Positions 1 to 8,493 of a stretch of DNA of 40,120 nt are shown piece after piece. Made by a program: the position numbers and the translations under genes. This DNA is from Desulfuromonadales bacterium (lineage in GTDB: Bacteria; Desulfobacterota; Desulfuromonadia; Desulfuromonadales; Syntrophotaleaceae). How positions within the stretch are numbered: the stretch's first letter is position 1; the number at the start of each line of letters is the position of its first letter. Below the pieces are notes generated by a model. It was not told where the DNA came from and did not search any database. It saw only the letters and a list, made by a program, of their open reading frames with translations. The stretch is taken from contig JASKKK010000023.1 of the NCBI GenBank assembly GCA_030154185.1, positions 1 through 40,120 of the forward strand, written 5' to 3'.

Positions 1-2
1 AG

Positions 3-941
3 ATCTCTCTTAAAAAACATCTTTCCAACCTCATTCAGCACTTTACCGATACAGGCGATTTCACGGCTCTGCTCGATCTGCATCGGCAACTGTCCTCTCG
101 CCGAAAGGATATGTCGGAATCGCAGGATTTGCTCAACAGTCTGTTTGCGAGCTACCGCTTCACGCGCGAAGTAGTACATGCCCTGACCTTGTGGCCCCAG
201 AACAAACGGAAGGTCATCCTGGCTCTGATCGAGCGTGTGGGGACTCCCTTCGTCCCCCTGTTACTGGACAGACTTGCCGAAGAGAAGGATCGTTCAATAC
301 GTTCCCAATATCTCAGACTGCTTGAAAAAATGGGGCCGGTCATTCGTTCCGAGGTCGTCAGGCGACTCAAGGACAACCGCTGGCATCTGCTTCGAAACCT
401 TATTGTCCTGCTTCGGGGATTGAACGATCCGGGCCTGATGGACACCATCGAGCCTATGCTGCGGCATCCGCACCAGAGAGTCCGTCAGGAAGCCTTAAAA
501 ACCGCATTTTACTTCAGGGATCCGCGAGCGGATGCGACACTGCTTAAAGAACTCAACCGCGCCGCGCCGCAACCGCCCCTCTGGGCCATCGCCCTCGCCC
601 GTCAATCCCGCGACCCCAGAGTCTTTAACCGGTTACTGGGTTTGCTACAGCGACGCGACTTGACAAAAGAAGGGCTGGCTTTACAACGCGCCATAGTTGC
701 AAGTCTGGCGGATATTGCAAACCCTGTCGCCTTGCGCGATCTGGAGCGCGTGCTGTTCGGTTTCAGCTTTCTTCACCCACGCAGACATAAAGCCTTGCAA
801 AGTTTGATAGTCGCAAGTCTCAAGCACTATTCTCACGAAGCCACCGAACCGATTTACCGCCGCCTGGCTCGCGGCATGCGACCCGACCTGGCCGATTTCC
901 GTCAACGGGCCAGGCGGCGTATTTCCGGAGCACCGTCATGA
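3..941 (+). CDS. HEAT-repeat protein, 5'-truncated by the window edge
   Basis: The frame is open from the first bases of the window without a start or stop, so the true start lies upstream. An internal ATG at 111 is not needed as a start. The 312 visible residues are tandem amphipathic helix pairs with the HEAT/armadillo look, such as FVPLLLDRLAEEKDRSIRS followed by further leucine/arginine-rich pairs, for example HPHQRVRQEALKTAFYF. No catalytic motif is visible. Such solenoids usually act as protein-binding scaffolds. The stop overlaps the start of the following HD-GYP gene (ATGA at 938-941), so the two are translationally coupled and probably work in the same signalling process. The specific partner is unknown. 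Confidence 0.8.
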   Translation: MSLKKHLSNLIQHFTDTGDFTALLDLHRQLSSRRKDMSESQDLLNSLFASYRFTREVVHALTLWPQNKRKVILALIERVGTPFVPLLLDRLAEEKDRSIRSQYLRLLEKMGPVIRSEVVRRLKDNRWHLLRNLIVLLRGLNDPGLMDTIEPMLRHPHQRVRQEALKTAFYFRDPRADATLLKELNRAAPQPPLWAIALARQSRDPRVFNRLLGLLQRRDLTKEGLALQRAIVASLADIANPVALRDLERVLFGFSFLHPRRHKALQSLIVASLKHYSHEATEPIYRRLARGMRPDLADFRQRARRRISGAPS

Positions 942-2086
942 AACCGTCCACGCTGGCAGAAGCGCAAAACGCCATTCGCCATCTGGTAACCGCGGTTGCC
1001 AATGCCGGGCTTTACAGCCCGGAACACCCTCAAATCTCTCGTCTTTGCGAAGCTTCACGCCGTTGTTTCGAAAATCTGCTCTGCGACAAAGGAATTCTGT
1101 CTTTGCTCATGGTGGAAGGGGATGTTCTGTTCGATGATTTTCCGTTACCGTCGGGACTGCACACTCGAAAGCTTGCCCGACTCATGGAACGTCGACATAT
1201 CCACCGGATGGTCGTGACGGCGGGCGTGCAAACGGAGGAATTACAGGATCTGACGACATATCTGGCGACGCGAAAGTCCGCTGGCGGCAACCCGCCCGAC
1301 CATGGCCATCTACGTTTCGAATCCCTGACTGCGCCATGCCCCCCGGGACCGGATAAACCTTCCGGAGTTCCCGCTTCAGGCGACGGCAATCCGCTGCACT
1401 CGGTCAAGGTCAGCGGCCAGCACCGCCTGGCGGAGATATTCGAAGGTTTTGTCCACAAACAGCCGGTCAGAATAACCGGTCTGTCAGAAGTCGTTTCCGA
1501 TTTCATCCATGCCTTCCACCGAGAAATCCCGTCGCTTTTGACACTCATGCCGTTGCGGGCTATGGACGAATACACATTCACCCACGGCCTTAATGTCTGT
1601 CTTTTGAATCTGGCCCAGGCCATGCATTTAGGCATCAAGGGAGAACTGCTGCACGACATCGGGGTAGCCGCCCTGCTGCACGACATCGGCAAACTGAGCA
1701 TACCGGTCGACATACTCAACAAACCGGGGAAACTGGACGACAGGGAATGGGAATTGATGAAACAACACCCCACCGAAGGGGCAAAACGTCTGCTGGACAG
1801 CCCCGGGGTGCCGCAGTTGGCGATCCTGACCGCATTTGAGCACCATATACGCTATGATCTCAGCGGCTACCCGACGGTACATAATCAGTGGTCTCAACAT
1901 CTGTGCAGCCAGATGACCACGATCTCTGACATTTATGACGCCGTAAGGACAAAACGGCCATACAGTGCACCGCAACCGCCTGAAAAATGTGCTGCCATTC
2001 TGCAGAAAATGGCGGGCCGCGAAATCCATCCTCAACTCGCAGCCAATTTTCTCTATCTCCTCGAGAATAGGCAGGATCAACCCTGA
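938..2086 (+). CDS. HD-GYP domain protein, probable cyclic-di-GMP phosphodiesterase
   Basis: 382 residues. The N-terminal half (about 1-170) has no recognised domain. The C-terminal half is an HD-GYP domain: the THG helix near 215, the metal-binding LHDIGK motif (247-252), a downstream KQHP histidine (277), EHH at 301-303, the GYP signature (310-312) and an ISDIYDA motif near 329. The metal-binding residues appear complete, so activity against c-di-GMP, or a related cyclic dinucleotide, is plausible from family knowledge. There is no receiver domain or membrane segment, so input may come through the N-terminal half or the coupled HEAT-repeat protein. It overlaps the upstream gene by 4 bases and converges on the cytochrome gene 18 bases downstream. 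Confidence 0.88.
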   Translation: MKPSTLAEAQNAIRHLVTAVANAGLYSPEHPQISRLCEASRRCFENLLCDKGILSLLMVEGDVLFDDFPLPSGLHTRKLARLMERRHIHRMVVTAGVQTEELQDLTTYLATRKSAGGNPPDHGHLRFESLTAPCPPGPDKPSGVPASGDGNPLHSVKVSGQHRLAEIFEGFVHKQPVRITGLSEVVSDFIHAFHREIPSLLTLMPLRAMDEYTFTHGLNVCLLNLAQAMHLGIKGELLHDIGVAALLHDIGKLSIPVDILNKPGKLDDREWELMKQHPTEGAKRLLDSPGVPQLAILTAFEHHIRYDLSGYPTVHNQWSQHLCSQMTTISDIYDAVRTKRPYSAPQPPEKCAAILQKMAGREIHPQLAANFLYLLENRQDQP

Positions 2087-2104
2087 ACGCCAACTTTTGC
2101 CCGC

Positions 2105-3082
2105 TCAGGGGCGCTTCCAGAGGCGGCCTCCCGGCCCCCAGGCAGCCAGGTAAAGGTGGACGCTAAGAAATCCGAGCAGCAGACAGCCGCCAAGAAAATG
2201 AGTTTCCACAAGAAAACTGCGCCATGACCACAAGCCGGGCACGAGTCCCATATGCAAGAGAAACAGACCACAACCGGACAACAACACCAGAGGCAGCAGA
2301 AAACTCATGATCAAGCAATAAACCAGCCATTGCAACGGATTGAAAATCTGTTGGCAGCGGGGTTGAGGATGGCCGAAAAACATGCCCCATGCATAATATG
2401 CCAATTGCCTCCCCGTATCCTTTACCCGCTCGCCAAACGGCGGCCGACATCCATGATTGCGCCAGGCTCCGGTCAACTTCAGTCCCAGCCAGCCGCCCCA
2501 GACGAATAGATGAAAAACCCCGAGCCAGCTATGCCAACGCAGCGCAACGACAGAAAACGGCATGGAGATATCGCCGAGCAGACCTCTCAGCGATATGCCG
2601 CTTGCCCCGAGCAGCACAACGGTCATGGCATTGGTCGCATGCCAGCAGCGCAACACCACGGGACGGACGGAGGGGCGGCGGGGTTTTTGCCGATCCGGTG
2701 GCGGATTCCGCAAAGGGCAGGTCACCAGAAACAACAGCCCATGTATCAAAGGTCCCAAAATCCCCCCAAGCAAAATGGCTGTTGCCAGATGATCGACGGT
2801 TGCAACATGCCACCAGTCCGACCGATAGGAATCGGAATTTCTCCTCGGGATCTTCTCGCCCATATGCTGCCGATCATGGCCTGAGTGGCAGGCCATGCAG
2901 TCCCGCCTGGCGGATTCGACAGGCGGATGATGTTCGGGCAGGACGCCATGACAGCGTCGGCAATCGGATGGCCGACGGTCAGCTGCCGTACCATTCACAG
3001 GCTGCAACAGAACCGACGTCAGCAACACCAACATTGGGATAATCGGAATAACAGGAAGGGTGCGTTTGCGTCTTGCAAGCAT
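2105..3082 (-). CDS. Membrane cytochrome b with N-terminal c-type heme segment
   Basis: 325 residues from the ATG at 3082. This start gives a normal signal sequence (MLARRKR, then a hydrophobic run, then VNGTAAD), so I prefer it over an upstream ATG at 3166 inside the preceding gene. After the signal, two CxxCH motifs (CRRCH at 41-45, CMACH at 62-66) indicate covalently bound c-type hemes on the periplasmic side. The rest is four or five membrane segments with well-placed histidines (H148, H184, H191, H295, H309) in the style of cytochrome b561 or thiosulfate-reductase/formate-dehydrogenase gamma subunits. It is probably an electron carrier between the quinone pool and periplasmic cytochromes. 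No catalytic partner gene is adjacent. It is last in a minus-strand run behind the acyl-CoA ligase and M24 peptidase. Confidence 0.75.
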   Translation of the reverse strand: MLARRKRTLPVIPIIPMLVLLTSVLLQPVNGTAADRRPSDCRRCHGVLPEHHPPVESARRDCMACHSGHDRQHMGEKIPRRNSDSYRSDWWHVATVDHLATAILLGGILGPLIHGLLFLVTCPLRNPPPDRQKPRRPSVRPVVLRCWHATNAMTVVLLGASGISLRGLLGDISMPFSVVALRWHSWLGVFHLFVWGGWLGLKLTGAWRNHGCRPPFGERVKDTGRQLAYYAWGMFFGHPQPRCQQIFNPLQWLVYCLIMSFLLPLVLLSGCGLFLLHMGLVPGLWSWRSFLVETHFLGGCLLLGFLSVHLYLAAWGPGGRLWKRP

Positions 3083-3116
3083 GGAGAAGACGGTCCGGAA
3101 AGAAATCGGATAAAAC

Positions 3117-4328
3117 TCAAACAATATGGAGGGTCTCGTCGGAAAAGGTAAGAGACTCCAGACCATCTGGCGTCACCACAAAGGTATTTTCGATTCCGAC
3201 GGCCCCCTGCCCACGGAAAACAGCTTTAGGCTCGAAGGCAAAGGTCATGTTCTGCTTCAGAACCTGCTGGTGCAGACCACGGGCGATGAAGGGGTATTCA
3301 TCGATTTCCAGACCGATGCCGTGTCCGATAAAAGAGACCTGGGAACCTTCCTGCCCCATGAAAAAAGGTCCGTAGCCGAGGTCCTCGGCAAGCATACGGC
3401 AATCATCGTAAAGCTGCCCCCAGGAGACACCGGGACGCGCGGAACGCATCAGCAGATCCTGCACCTGCCGCATGGCGTCGTAGGCGCGTCTCAAGGAGCC
3501 GGAAAGGTGGCCGACGCCAAAGGTCCGGGTCTGATCGGCAAGATAACCTGCGGAAAACCCGACAAGATCGACGGTCACCGCTTCCCCGCGGGTCATGCGC
3601 CGCCCGCTGGCGCCGAAACCGATGGAAGGGTGCAACCCCGCGCCGCCCAGCGGCGTATTGCGAAAGGCAGGTACGGCTCCGTCAGCCCCCACCAGTACCG
3701 TACCCATGGCTATTTCGCCATTGAATGCCCGCATGCGGGCATAACCGGGGTGACCACGACGCCGCGCCAGTCCCTCAAGAGCAACAACCAGGTCAAGATC
3801 ACGCATCCCCTCCTCAGCCATTTGCAATGCAAGACACCAGCTTTCATCCAACTGGCGCGCCGCTGCGCGCATGTGATTCAACTCCCAGGTCGATTTAATC
3901 GCCCGCAACTCTCTGATCAGGGGGGTCAGATCGTCGACCTTCGGGGTGCCCAGCACCGCACAAAGACGTCGGTAATGGGCCACCGGCAATACATCGAGTT
4001 CCAGGCCTATCCGATCGGCGTGAGGCAGGCCGCAGTCGGCCAGAATACCGGGCAGATCCCGGAAACTGCCGAACGGCATGATTTGCGGCAGCGCACTCTC
4101 CCGGCGAGCCCTCTGCAGATCCCGTCGCACCAGGTAAACGGGATCGCCCTGGGACGGTATGTAAAGCAAGCCGCTTTGCAGGGTACCGGAAAAGTAATAG
4201 AGGTCGGCGTTCTGAATGATAACAGCGGCCTCGAGTCCCGCAGCCTGCATGCTTTTTTGCAGATTGCGCCTGCGCAACGCAAGTTCCGCGGCCGGCACCA
4301 ATGCCGAGGAATTGCCGCCAAAACTCAT
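3117..4328 (-). CDS. M24-family metallopeptidase, Xaa-Pro aminopeptidase/dipeptidase type
   Basis: 403 residues with the creatinase/prolidase architecture. An N-terminal domain (about 1-140) is followed by a pita-bread catalytic domain. All five metal ligands are visible: D254 (VDLVG), D265 (ADQTRTF), H336 (GHGIGLEIDE), E366 (FAFEPK) and E380 (GIENTF). It should therefore be an active dinuclear metalloenzyme, removing or cleaving peptides next to proline; substrate specificity cannot be read from sequence. No signal peptide is seen, so it is cytoplasmic. The start lies 2 bases after the stop of the acyl-CoA ligase gene, so the two are cotranscribed. The ribosome site is weak, which suggests coupling. 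Confidence 0.9.
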   Translation of the reverse strand: MSFGGNSSALVPAAELALRRRNLQKSMQAAGLEAAVIIQNADLYYFSGTLQSGLLYIPSQGDPVYLVRRDLQRARRESALPQIMPFGSFRDLPGILADCGLPHADRIGLELDVLPVAHYRRLCAVLGTPKVDDLTPLIRELRAIKSTWELNHMRAAARQLDESWCLALQMAEEGMRDLDLVVALEGLARRRGHPGYARMRAFNGEIAMGTVLVGADGAVPAFRNTPLGGAGLHPSIGFGASGRRMTRGEAVTVDLVGFSAGYLADQTRTFGVGHLSGSLRRAYDAMRQVQDLLMRSARPGVSWGQLYDDCRMLAEDLGYGPFFMGQEGSQVSFIGHGIGLEIDEYPFIARGLHQQVLKQNMTFAFEPKAVFRGQGAVGIENTFVVTPDGLESLTFSDETLHIV

Positions 4329-4330
4329 AA

Positions 4331-5995
4331 TCAGGCCGTTTCCACCGGATCGGCACCTTGCAGATTCAGTTCTTTGATCGCCATTTCACGGAGTTTAAAT
4401 TTTTGAATCTTACCACTTGCGGTCATGGGGAAGTCGTCGACAAACTTGACGTAGCGGGGTACTTTATAATTGGCGATACTTCCGCGACAGAATTCCTGAA
4501 TCTCCTCGGAAGAGGCCGAAACGCTTTCCTTTAGCTTGATGGCGGCCATGACCTGTTCACCATATTTGGCGTCGGGTACACCGTATACCTGCACGTCGGC
4601 AACTTTGGGATGGGTGTAGAGAAATTCTTCTATTTCACGGGGGTAAATATTTTCGCCGCCCCGGATAATCATGTTTTTGATCCTGCCCGTAATCTTGCAG
4701 TACCCATTTTCATCCATAACCGCCAGATCACCGGTATGCAGCCAGCCGTCGGCATCGATGACACGCTTGGTTTCCTCGGGCATCTTGTAATACCCCTTCA
4801 TCACGTTGTAGCCGCGTGAGCAGAGTTCGCCCTGACGACCGGGCGGCAAAGCCTCGCCGGTCTCGATATCGACGATTTTCACCTCGATATCCGGCAAGGC
4901 CCGTCCCACGGTGGCAACCCGCAACTCCACGGGATCCTCCGTACGCGTCTGGGTAATCACCGGCGAGGCTTCCGTCTGACCGTACGCAATAGTGATTTCG
5001 GACATGTACATCTCGCGAATCACGCGCTTCATGACCTCGATAGGGCAGGGAGAACCGGCCATGATGCCGGTTCTTAGAGTGCTGAGATCGTAACGGCCAA
5101 AGTTGGGATGATCGAGTTCGGCAATGAACATGGTAGGCACACCGTGCACCGCCGTACAGGACTCGGCTTGAATGGTGCGCAACACAGCCTCGGGATTGAA
5201 GGTTTCCACGGGCACCATGGCGCTGCCGTGGGTCACGCAGGCCATCACTCCAAGAACACAGCCGAAACAATGGAAAAAGGGTACAGGTATGCATAACCGG
5301 TCCATTTCCGTAAAACGCATGCATTCGCCGATATTGAAACCATTATTGATAATGTTGTGATGGGTCAGCATAACCCCTTTGGGAAAACCGGTGGTCCCGG
5401 AGGTATACTGCATATTGATAACTTCATGTTCATCCAGAGAAGCCCGAATGTCAGCGAAACGATCATCATCGACCCCCTCGCCAAGGGCTTCCAGCTCACT
5501 CCAACGGCGCATGCCGTCAAAATCCTGATCTCCCAGGAATACGACGTTTTTCAGAAACGGCAGGCGCTCGGAGCGCAACTTACCCGGAAGGGCGGTCCGC
5601 AATTCGGGAACAACGCTGTACAGGGTTTCCACATAGTCGGTATCCTTGAACCCCGAAACCAGAAAAAGCGTCGTGGAATCGGACTGTTTGAGGACATATT
5701 CCAGTTCAACGGCTTTGTAGTTGGTGTTGACCGTCACCAGAATCGCACCGATCTTGGCCGAGGCAAATTGCAATATCACCCATTGTGGGACGTTGGTGGC
5801 CCAGATCGCAAGGTGGTCGCCTTTGGCAACTCCCATGGCCAGCAACCCCTTCGCCACACGGTCGCACAGGGCGTTGAAATCCTCATAAGAATACCGCAAC
5901 CCAAGATCCGGATAAACCAGCGCATCGTTGTCCGGATATCGATTCGCAACATCCTCCAGCAATTGCCCCATGGTAAAGTGCAGACTTCTGCTCAT
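4331..5995 (-). CDS. Fatty-acyl-CoA ligase (AMP-binding family)
   Basis: 554 residues, the usual length for the ANL superfamily. The nucleotide loop YTSGTTGFPKG is at 197-207, followed by the HTGD and GRIKNMIIRGGENIYP motifs of the hinge region and the catalytic C-terminal lysine in ASGK (K529). It activates a carboxylic acid, probably a medium- or long-chain fatty acid by resemblance to FadD-like and ACSF2-like ligases, through an acyl-AMP intermediate to acyl-CoA. A good ribosome site (AAGGAACGAAGGAT) precedes the ATG. It is first in a run with the M24 peptidase and the membrane cytochrome. Chain-length specificity is not visible. Confidence 0.9.
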   Translation of the reverse strand: MSRSLHFTMGQLLEDVANRYPDNDALVYPDLGLRYSYEDFNALCDRVAKGLLAMGVAKGDHLAIWATNVPQWVILQFASAKIGAILVTVNTNYKAVELEYVLKQSDSTTLFLVSGFKDTDYVETLYSVVPELRTALPGKLRSERLPFLKNVVFLGDQDFDGMRRWSELEALGEGVDDDRFADIRASLDEHEVINMQYTSGTTGFPKGVMLTHHNIINNGFNIGECMRFTEMDRLCIPVPFFHCFGCVLGVMACVTHGSAMVPVETFNPEAVLRTIQAESCTAVHGVPTMFIAELDHPNFGRYDLSTLRTGIMAGSPCPIEVMKRVIREMYMSEITIAYGQTEASPVITQTRTEDPVELRVATVGRALPDIEVKIVDIETGEALPPGRQGELCSRGYNVMKGYYKMPEETKRVIDADGWLHTGDLAVMDENGYCKITGRIKNMIIRGGENIYPREIEEFLYTHPKVADVQVYGVPDAKYGEQVMAAIKLKESVSASSEEIQEFCRGSIANYKVPRYVKFVDDFPMTASGKIQKFKLREMAIKELNLQGADPVETA

Positions 5996-6159
5996 ATCCT
6001 TCGTTCCTTCCTCATCTTCGAACCGATCTGTTCAAAACCCCTACCTGCTTTGTTAAAAAATAAAACACCGTATCCGATTGGCGCTTTTGAATAACATAAA
6101 CAAAGGCACGGGTCAAACGTAATGCATCGGAGAAAGGCTTTTCAAAAGGATAAAACAAG

Positions 6160-6657
6160 CTAGCGGGCACAATCGGAGGGATCACCCTTCAATTTTTTGA
6201 GGCCGTGTTCGAGGGCCGGCAAGACCACTTCGAGATTTTCCCTTACGCCCTTGGGGCTGCCGGGAAGATTTATAACCATGGAACGCCGACGCACTCCGAC
6301 CTTGGCTCTGGACAGCATGGCATGGGGCGTTTTTTCCATACTCGCCATGCGCATCGCCTCGGCCATGCCGGGGATTTCCCAATCGAGAACCCGGGCAGTC
6401 GCTTCGGGGGTAACATCCCTGGGACTCAATCCCGTACCGCCGGTGGTGAGGACAAGGTCAACTTCATCCCGGTCCACCCAAGCCACCAGGGTTTTAACGA
6501 TGATCTCCAGATCATCAGGCACGACCTGATAGTGCGTGACCTCCCCGAGTCCGGATATCATTTCGCGAATAACCTGGCCGCTGAGATCTTCCCGTTCGCC
6601 TCGCGCCCCCTTGTCGGACAGGGTCAATATGCCGATCTTAAAAAAATTATCACTCAT
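6160..6657 (-). CDS. mogA: Molybdopterin adenylyltransferase (MogA/MoaB family)
   Basis: 165 residues, full length for MogA. The N-terminal LTLSDKGARGEREDLSG segment and the TTGGTGLSPRDVTPEAT segment (from 71) are the family's MPT-binding signatures. A C-terminal LPGSPKGVRENL follows. It adenylylates molybdopterin before metal insertion in molybdenum (or tungsten) cofactor synthesis. The start codon overlaps the stop of the MOSC gene (ATGA at 6654-6657), so translation is coupled. MogA against MoaB cannot be separated by eye. Confidence 0.9.
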   Translation of the reverse strand: MSDNFFKIGILTLSDKGARGEREDLSGQVIREMISGLGEVTHYQVVPDDLEIIVKTLVAWVDRDEVDLVLTTGGTGLSPRDVTPEATARVLDWEIPGMAEAMRMASMEKTPHAMLSRAKVGVRRRSMVINLPGSPKGVRENLEVVLPALEHGLKKLKGDPSDCAR

Positions 6658-7133
6658 GCCAGAGTCTCCTCGGCAGCAGGCGGCAAAACCAGTATTTCGT
6701 CGCCGACCCTGACCGGTCCGCCTTTAAGAACCACCGCAAAGATGCCTTCTTTCGGCATGACGCAGTCACCTGCCTGATAATAGATGGCACAGCGCGTATG
6801 ACAGACTTTGCCGATCTGGGAAACCTCCAGCAGTACGTCGTCTCCGATCTTTAAGCGGGTGCCGACAGGCAGGGTGAACAGTTCCAGCCCTTCGGTGGTA
6901 AGATTCTCAGCAAAATCCCCGGGTTTGACATCCAGCCCTTTGGCCTGCATGGAAGCGATGCTTTCCATAGCCAGCAGGCTGACCTGACGGTGCCAGTCGC
7001 CGCCATGACCGTCTCCTTCCAGGCCAAATCCCTCTATAAGAACCCCTTGACCGATATTCTTTTTTCGGCCACCTTTTTCAGGGCTGCTACAAACGGCAAC
7101 GATCCTGCCTTGCATAAAATCCATCTCTTTCAT
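6654..7133 (-). CDS. MOSC domain protein
   Basis: 159 residues from the ATG at 7133, chosen because GGAGAG lies six bases upstream. An upstream in-frame start at 7211 has no such site. The sequence shows the MOSC pattern: a basic N-terminal strand, GFGLEGDGHGGDWHRQVSLL, GDFAENLTTEGLELF, then the conserved cysteine in CHTRCAIYY. MOSC proteins bind molybdenum-cofactor sulfur through this cysteine and act in cofactor sulfuration or metal-sulfur transfer. The 4-base overlap with mogA supports a role in molybdenum or tungsten cofactor metabolism. Freestanding MOSC proteins of this size are poorly assigned, so the exact reaction is not claimed. Confidence 0.85.
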   Translation of the reverse strand: MKEMDFMQGRIVAVCSSPEKGGRKKNIGQGVLIEGFGLEGDGHGGDWHRQVSLLAMESIASMQAKGLDVKPGDFAENLTTEGLELFTLPVGTRLKIGDDVLLEVSQIGKVCHTRCAIYYQAGDCVMPKEGIFAVVLKGGPVRVGDEILVLPPAAEETLA

Positions 7134-7400
7134 ATGCTCTCCAATCCGCCCTTCGGCGTTAAACCATTCCGGGATCACGCATGTCCGGATCCCTTGTAAA
7201 ACCTTTAACAAAAAAAGCGATTTTGCCCTTGCGCTTGTTTAATATACATGCCGAAATATACTGAAACCTCAACCACGAGTACCGCGGGAAAACATACCGA
7301 CCCGACCGGCGGTTTGCGATACCCGATAGAATATTTCACACCGATACCGCTCCCCATAAAACGGCATCTCCATTGCGGTTGCCGAAAACTTCGGCTGCTG

Positions 7401-8351
7401 TCAGCGGTTTTTTGCTTTAGCCATCAACAAACGACGTGCATTGTTGGAAATGACGGGCGACACCTCGCGGCTTTTGCCCAGATTTTTAAGATCCTTTTCC
7501 GTCAGCCCTCCCATAAAACGCAGAGCGTTTCCCAAGGGCGTTCGAGGATGCATGACCAGGGCAAGCTTGATGCTGTAGCTCTTCATCCATTCCCGGTTTA
7601 GCATGATAATCCGGATGAGTTCCTCGTTGGTCGCCTTGTTGCGTGCAATGGTCTGCACCTCTTTTTCGGTAATGCGAGGGTTTTTCAATACCGCGGATGA
7701 AACCAGTTTATTGGTATCGCCGATGAGCAGACCACGCCATTCCTTGTCGCCCGTCATCGCCGCTTTGATTTTTTCGGCGACCCCCATGTGCATGGTCATC
7801 TGGAATTTGCTGAGATTCTCGGGGGCTTCAGGCTCGTCGGATTCGGATTCTTCCCCGGACTGTTGTTCCTCATGGCCCGCCTCCCCCCTGCCCGTCCGAT
7901 CGTCCGGTTTATCGTCCGAAAACGAAGAGGCTTCATCATCCGACAACTCGGAGCCGGACTTTTGAGCTGCGGACTCCAAACTGCGCCGCAGCGACTCCGG
8001 CAACGACGGATTCGTCACAAGCAGATCGTGCAATCCATGGCGGCGAGCATAACGTCGCGCCAGAAAAACGAGCAAAGCCGGATGTAAACTCGCATCGGAA
8101 GCCAGACTTCGCAGACCTTCAGCCGGAAAATCATCAAGGATTTGGCGGGCCGCCTTGATCAATTCCGTATCCTTGCTCTGAGCAAAATAGACCAAAAGCG
8201 TAAACCGCTCCACCTCGGGAAGACCCAGCTCTCCTCTTACAGCTTTCCATTGCTCGTCACGGCCGCCGCGGCCCGCGACTATACGAGCAACACGGGGTGT
8301 CACCTTCAGACGTACCGATTTTTTGCCGGGCTGCTTTTCAGAATCAGTCAT
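7401..8351 (-). CDS. Conserved-looking helical-repeat hypothetical protein with acidic linker
   Basis: 316 residues with no family I can name. It has an alpha-helical N-terminal part (about 20-128), an acidic, serine-rich and probably disordered linker (131-179), and a second helical part (185-310). Both helical parts contain NP-turn motifs (TNPSLPESL near 113; KNPRITEKEVQTIARN near 223) resembling short leucine-rich-variant or HEAT-like repeats. No signal peptide, membrane segment or catalytic motif is seen. It probably binds protein. No good ribosome site precedes the ATG at 8351, so the start is the longest plausible one. It lies between the EF-G paralogue and the MOSC/mogA pair on the same strand. 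Confidence 0.7.
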   Translation of the reverse strand: MTDSEKQPGKKSVRLKVTPRVARIVAGRGGRDEQWKAVRGELGLPEVERFTLLVYFAQSKDTELIKAARQILDDFPAEGLRSLASDASLHPALLVFLARRYARRHGLHDLLVTNPSLPESLRRSLESAAQKSGSELSDDEASSFSDDKPDDRTGRGEAGHEEQQSGEESESDEPEAPENLSKFQMTMHMGVAEKIKAAMTGDKEWRGLLIGDTNKLVSSAVLKNPRITEKEVQTIARNKATNEELIRIIMLNREWMKSYSIKLALVMHPRTPLGNALRFMGGLTEKDLKNLGKSREVSPVISNNARRLLMAKAKNR

Positions 8352-8436
8352 GAATCAAAGTACCGAGTTATAGTATCCATCAGAAAACCCTGGAAGGTCA
8401 AAGTATTGTTTTCTTATGGGAAACGAGTATAAGGAA

Positions 8437-8466
8437 GGCCGTCGGCGGATAACCACGCCGACGGCC
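8437..8466 (-). terminator. Hairpin after the EF-G paralogue
   Basis: An 11-bp perfect stem (GGCCGTCGGCG / CGCCGACGGCC) with an 8-base loop lies 28 bases past the EF-G stop. On the minus strand it is followed only by TTCCTTAT, so the U-tract is weak. Confidence 0.45.
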
Positions 8467-8493
8467 AGGGTCATGCAATCAACGACGGGACAC

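Noticed and set aside
3126-4406. Long open frame on the plus strand antisense to the M24 peptidase gene
   Set aside because: The opposite strand encodes a peptidase with all five metal ligands; the antisense product is low-complexity and motif-free.
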